Source of the DNA: Burkholderiaceae bacterium
Lineage (GTDB): Bacteria > Pseudomonadota > Gammaproteobacteria > Burkholderiales > Burkholderiaceae_C
NCBI GenBank assembly: GCA_023954095.1
Contig: JAMLIQ010000014.1
Coordinates: 1 to 48,285, forward strand
Length of the DNA: 48,285 bases
Direction: 5' to 3'
The notes below the pieces were generated by a model. The model ran no database searches, had not been told where the DNA came from, and saw nothing but the letters and a program-made list of their open reading frames with translations. Shown here piece after piece: positions 41,751 to 48,285 of the stretch (its first letter is position 1; each line of letters begins with the position of its first letter). A program made the position numbers and the translations under genes.

Positions 41751-42191
41751 TCAGGCAGCGCGTGCGGCGTGGATGTGGGTGCGCACCTGCTCGGCCAGCG
41801 CCATGTCGCCGGGCGTCTGGGGGCTCCAGGTGTCCACGGGGCGCGGGCGGTCCGCGCCGTCCACCGCCACGTACACCGTCGCGCAGCGCAGCACCTGCTG
41901 CAGCGGTTCGCCCGGCAGCGCGCAACGGTAGACCTCGACCGCAATGCCCATGCTGGTGGTGCGTGTGTAGGCCAGCCGGGCCTGCACCTCCACCAGGTCG
42001 CCCACCAGGATGGGGCGGGCAAACTGCGCGCCGCTGACCAGGGCCGTCACGCAGGCGCCCTGGGCCCAGCCGGTGGCGCAGGCCAGGCCCGCCTCGTCCA
42101 CCCAGCGCAGCACCGTGCCGCCGCTGATCTTGCCCGCGGCATGGACGCCGTCGTTGTGGGATGCCATGAAGCGCAGTGTGATGGAGTGCAT
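41751..42191 (-). CDS. Acyl-CoA thioesterase (hotdog fold)
   Basis: A 146-aa single hotdog-domain protein that should hydrolyse acyl-CoAs. The segment NDGVHAAGKISGGTVLRWVDEAGLACA is the classic YciA/BFIT-type active-site strand-helix, with the Asp in WVDEAG, and GDLVEVQARLAYTRTTSMGIAVEVY forms the core sheet. The ATG at 42191 (MHSITLRF) starts the domain; the earlier in-frame Met at 42233 adds a low-complexity stretch. It is first in a short minus-strand run with the EamA gene. Confidence 0.85.
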   Translation of the reverse strand: MHSITLRFMASHNDGVHAAGKISGGTVLRWVDEAGLACATGWAQGACVTALVSGAQFARPILVGDLVEVQARLAYTRTTSMGIAVEVYRCALPGEPLQQVLRCATVYVAVDGADRPRPVDTWSPQTPGDMALAEQVRTHIHAARAA

Positions 42192-42264
42192 GGGCCTGTT
42201 CCTGGGGGGCCGCGGGGCGGCGTGGTGCTCCATTATGGGGGGTTATCGTAAGCGTACGTTGTTT

Positions 42265-42311
42265 CTATGAAAATGAGAGCATAAAGCGCTTGTCATATCA
42301 GCGCTGGAGCC
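42265..42311. repeat. Comamonadaceae-type intergenic repeat
   Basis: Between uvrA and the thioesterase: 'tatgaaaatgagagcataaagcgcttgtcatatcagcgctggagcc' features. The aagcgct/agcgctggagc boxes are shared with the other copies in this window. Confidence 0.55.
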
Positions 42312-45365
<3,054 letters not shown>

Positions 45366-45595
45366 GGTGGGCGCGCAGCGCGCAATGAAGGGAACTCTCC
45401 ATGATAGTCAAAAGGGGACTTGGGGCGTACTCCACCCATCCCGGGCCGGATCGCAGACAATCAGGGTTTTCACCATCGCCGTCCCGCCTGCGGTCGGCGC
45501 TGCACTGCGTGCCCGAGTCCACTGTGTCCCCACCTGCCGCTTCTTCCTCCGCCATCCCGGCCAAGGCCGGGCGCGCCAAAGACCCCGCCACCACC

Positions 45596-46786
45596 ATGAC
45601 CGCGCTGGAGCGCCGCTCCAGTATCAGCCTGGCGCTGATCTTTGCGCTGCGCATGCTGGGCCTGTTTCTCGTGCTGCCGGTGTTTGCGCTCGAGGCGCGC
45701 AAATACCCCGGGGGCGACGATCCGGCGCTGGTCGGGCTGGCGATGGGCATCTATGGCCTCACGCAGGCCGTGCTGCAGTTGCCGCTGGGCATGGCGTCGG
45801 ACCGTTTCGGGCGCAAACGTGTCATCGTGCTGGGCCTGCTGGTGTTCGCGGGCGGCAGCCTGCTGGCGGCGCTGGCCGACAGCGTGACCGGCCTGCTCGT
45901 AGGCCGGGCGCTGCAGGGCGCGGGCGCGGTGTCGGCCGCCGTCACCGCCCTGCTGGCAGACCAGACGCGCGACGGCGTGCGCACCAAGTCCATGGCCCTG
46001 GTGGGCGGCAGTATCGGCCTGATGTTTGCCGTGGCCCTGGTGGCTGCCCCCTTGCTCACGGCGAAGGTGGGTCTGGCAGGCCTGTTTGGCCTGACCTGCG
46101 CGCTGGCGCTGGCCGGTATTGCCGTGGTGCTGTGGTGGGTTCCCCCGGAAACGGGCCACGCCGGACAGGCCCCGCGCGGCGGTCTGGCCGAAGTGTTCAG
46201 AAACCCCGATCTGCTGCGCCTGAACCTGGGCGTTTTCACCCTGCACACCGTGCAGCTCTCGATGTGGGTCGCAGTACCTGCCATGCTGGTACAGGCGGGT
46301 CTGGCCCGCGCCGACCACTGGCAGGTGTATCTGCCAGCCGTGGTGCTGTCCTTCGTGGCCATGGGCGGGCTGTTTGCCCTGGAACGGCGCGGTCATCTGC
46401 GCGGCGCCCTGCTGGGTGCCATGGCCCTCATCCTGCTCGTGCAAGGGGGCCTGGGGCTGTTGGCGGCCAGTGGCGGCACGCCCACGTTGTGGCTGCTGGG
46501 CTTGCTGCTGTTCGTGTTCTTCTGTGGTTTCAATGCGCTGGAGGCCAGCCAGCCCAGCCTGGTCTCGCGCATGGCCCCGCCCCAGGTGCGCGGCGCGGCG
46601 CTGGGCACCTACAACACCCTGCAGTCACTGGGCCTGTTTGCGGGCGGCGCCCTGGGCGGCGCCCTGGTCAAGTGGGCCGATGTGCCCACCCTGTTTGCCG
46701 TGACCGGGGGGCTGTGCACGGTGTGGCTGGTACTGGGCTGGGGCCTGCATCCGGTGCCCCGGCAGGGCAGCAGCGGCGGGCATTGA
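45596..46786 (+). CDS. MFS transporter (YajR-like)
   Basis: A 396-aa major-facilitator protein with 12 predicted transmembrane helices, starting [22 protein letters not shown]. The motif-A loop is [12 protein letters not shown] between helices 2 and 3, and the helix-1 [15 protein letters not shown] pattern is typical of the YajR-type drug:H+ antiporters. The open frame extends back to 45401 through proline/serine-rich sequence; a GTG at 45527 is another possible start, so the N-terminus is uncertain. It diverges from uvrA and converges with the ClC gene 4 bp away. Confidence 0.9.
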   Translation: MTALERRSSISLALIFALRMLGLFLVLPVFALEARKYPGGDDPALVGLAMGIYGLTQAVLQLPLGMASDRFGRKRVIVLGLLVFAGGSLLAALADSVTGLLVGRALQGAGAVSAAVTALLADQTRDGVRTKSMALVGGSIGLMFAVALVAAPLLTAKVGLAGLFGLTCALALAGIAVVLWWVPPETGHAGQAPRGGLAEVFRNPDLLRLNLGVFTLHTVQLSMWVAVPAMLVQAGLARADHWQVYLPAVVLSFVAMGGLFALERRGHLRGALLGAMALILLVQGGLGLLAASGGTPTLWLLGLLLFVFFCGFNALEASQPSLVSRMAPPQVRGAALGTYNTLQSLGLFAGGALGGALVKWADVPTLFAVTGGLCTVWLVLGWGLHPVPRQGSSGGH

Positions 46787-46790
46787 TTGC

Positions 46791-48146
46791 TCAAGGCGGC
46801 GGCGGATCGGGCGGTGGCGGCGCAGTCACCCCGGCCACCATGTACAAGGCCAGGGTTTCATAGAGCGGGCGTGCCAGCATGCGCGAAACCAGGCTGGCCA
46901 GCATGGCCGAGGCCATCAGGCTGAGCACCATGGCGTGGCCGTCCACCATTTCCATCACGATGATGAAGGCCGTCAGCGGCGCCTGCGTGACCGCCGCCAG
47001 AAAGGCAGCCATGCCCATGGCGATGAGCGCCGGGGCAATGTCCGCCCCCGCCAGCAGCGACACGTTGTGCCCCACCCCTGCGCCAATGGAAAGCGAGGGG
47101 GCAAAGATACCGCCCGGCACGCCACACCAGGCGGCCAGCCAGGTGGCAATGAACTTGAGCGTGACGTAGAACGACGGCACATCGGCGTGGCCTTCCAGCA
47201 TGTGCTTGACCGCCTCGGAGCCCGCGCCAAAGGTGGCGCCCCCCGTCACCAGGCCGATCACCGCAATGGCCAGCCCGCCGCCTGCCGCAAAGCGCACCGG
47301 AAAACGTGCGCGCAGGCGGTTCATGCGCTCGGGTGATCCCGTGAGTGACGCCGCCATGAGCTTGGCAAACAGCCCGCCCAGCACGCCGCAGGTGAACACC
47401 ACCATCAGGCCGGGCAGCAGCGCGTCCCACCCCAGGCGCGTCACCTGGATCACACCGAAATAGCTCCGGTTGCCAAAGGCGGACACTCCCATCAGGCCGG
47501 CCAGAACAATGGCGGTGATGATCAGGCCGCTGCTGCGCGACTCGAGCTTGCGCGAGAGCTCTTCGATGGCAAACACCACCCCCGCCAGGGGCGCATTGAA
47601 GGCCGCCGCAATCCCCGCCGCGCCACCGGCCACCAGCAGGCCGTGGCCCGTGATGCCCGAATGCGGCCCGAGCCAGCGGCGCGCATGCTGCATCACACCG
47701 GCAGCCACCTGCACCGAGGGCCCCTCGCGCCCGATCGACAGGCCCGCCAGAAAGCCCGCCCCGCCCAGCACGATCTTGGCCACCGTCAGGCGCAGCGAGA
47801 CAAAACGGCTGCGCTGCGTGTCGTCCACCGCCGGGTCCAGAGCGGCCATGACCTGTGGAATGCCCGATCCCGCAGCACTGGGCGCAAAGCGGCGCGTGGC
47901 CCAGACGATGGCCGCCGTGCAGGCCGGTGTCCACACCAGCACCGCCCAGCCACCCTGCCAGTGCAGGATGCGCTCAAACTGCGCAAAAGCCCAGTTGGCC
48001 AGCAGGGTGAATGCCACCACGCTCAGGCCCGCGGCAATGGCATAGGCCAGCACGATGCTGCGGTCCACCCACAACCGGCCGTTTGCCAGTTCGTTCTGGA
48101 GGTTCTTGAGGAAGTCGGGTTGGCGGTGCATGGGCGGCTCAGACAA
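46791..48146 (-). CDS. ClC-family chloride channel/transporter
   Basis: A 451-aa membrane protein with the ClC signatures GSGIP (93-97), GREGP (139-143, gating Glu141) and the [13 protein letters not shown] selectivity segment. It retains a Glu pair (195-196, FAIEELSRK) where the intracellular proton glutamate of ClC exchangers lies, suggesting a Cl-/H+ antiporter rather than a channel; that is inferred. The C-terminus is a proline-rich stub ([10 protein letters not shown]) without CBS domains. The start is [10 protein letters not shown]; a second Met six residues later is possible. Confidence 0.92.
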   Translation of the reverse strand: MSEPPMHRQPDFLKNLQNELANGRLWVDRSIVLAYAIAAGLSVVAFTLLANWAFAQFERILHWQGGWAVLVWTPACTAAIVWATRRFAPSAAGSGIPQVMAALDPAVDDTQRSRFVSLRLTVAKIVLGGAGFLAGLSIGREGPSVQVAAGVMQHARRWLGPHSGITGHGLLVAGGAAGIAAAFNAPLAGVVFAIEELSRKLESRSSGLIITAIVLAGLMGVSAFGNRSYFGVIQVTRLGWDALLPGLMVVFTCGVLGGLFAKLMAASLTGSPERMNRLRARFPVRFAAGGGLAIAVIGLVTGGATFGAGSEAVKHMLEGHADVPSFYVTLKFIATWLAAWCGVPGGIFAPSLSIGAGVGHNVSLLAGADIAPALIAMGMAAFLAAVTQAPLTAFIIVMEMVDGHAMVLSLMASAMLASLVSRMLARPLYETLALYMVAGVTAPPPPDPPPP

Positions 48147-48285
48147 TGGGGCTACAGGGAGCAGCCTTTTTCATTGTGGCACGCATGTGCAGCAGAGGCC
48201 GGATGGGGCACAATTGCGCGCTTGAACCCGCGTTTTCGCACTGGCCGTAGTGCCGTTTCTTTTTCTTCATTCTCTACAGGCCCCA
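48147..48285. other. Upstream region of the ClC gene and of an unseen right-hand gene
   Basis: 139 bp at the window edge, with no gene seen. The pattern 'ttgcgcgcttgaacccgcg' and a T-rich stretch near the end may belong to the promoter or leader of a rightward gene beyond the window. Confidence 0.3.

Overview
The window comes from a high-GC betaproteobacterium, most likely a member of the Comamonadaceae (Acidovorax-like). The evidence is the replication-origin gene order (gyrB, dnaN and dnaA facing away from rpmH, rnpA, yidD, yidC and mnmE), the style of the housekeeping proteins, and the degenerate 'gctgctagcgctt'-type intergenic repeats that I recall as common in that family. No rRNA, tRNA or CRISPR array was seen.

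Layout. (1) 1-1057: debris of a defence or mobile region. A TIR-like (ThsB-type) gene runs directly into the C-terminal part of an IS21-family istB, and IS-end repeats follow. (2) 1058-10836: the origin-proximal core (gyrB, dnaN, dnaA / rpmH, rnpA, yidD, yidC, mnmE). (3) 10819-23617: a 12.8-kb integrative island lodged in the last codons of mnmE. Both copies of its attachment core are visible, and a P4-type tyrosine integrase sits at the left end. Its payload is one eight-gene minus-strand operon: xre regulator, hsdM, hsdS, an Abi_C-type protein, hsdR, an uncharacterised membrane/SH3b protein, darT and darG. Most genes overlap by 1-17 nt. The operon promoter is embedded in two copies of a 15-bp near-palindrome. 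The right end carries a scrambled second integrase mixed with IS3 fragments. (4) 23625-34000: core genes again: a cyclic-nucleotide-binding protein, an unknown protein, apt, a 1021-aa GGDEF-EAL protein, a CPA2 antiporter, kdsD-kdsC-lptC and an SDR. (5) 34001-38154: two paralogous glycine-rich RRM proteins whose ribosome binding sites lie in conserved hairpins, then a SAM-II riboswitch plus intrinsic terminator controlling metX-metW, then pyrF. (6) 38258-48146: a D-amino-acid cluster (FAD oxidoreductase, D-serine dehydratase), an EamA exporter, a thioesterase, uvrA, an MFS transporter and a ClC channel/antiporter.

How the genes work together. The island combines restriction-modification (HsdRMS), a probable abortive-infection protein, and the DNA-ADP-ribosylating DarTG pair in one regulated transcription unit, with an unknown membrane protein between hsdR and darT. 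That unknown protein is the best candidate here for an undescribed defence component. Outside the island the most informative signals are RNA-level regulation: the metX riboswitch and the twin RBS-sequestering leaders of the RRM genes.
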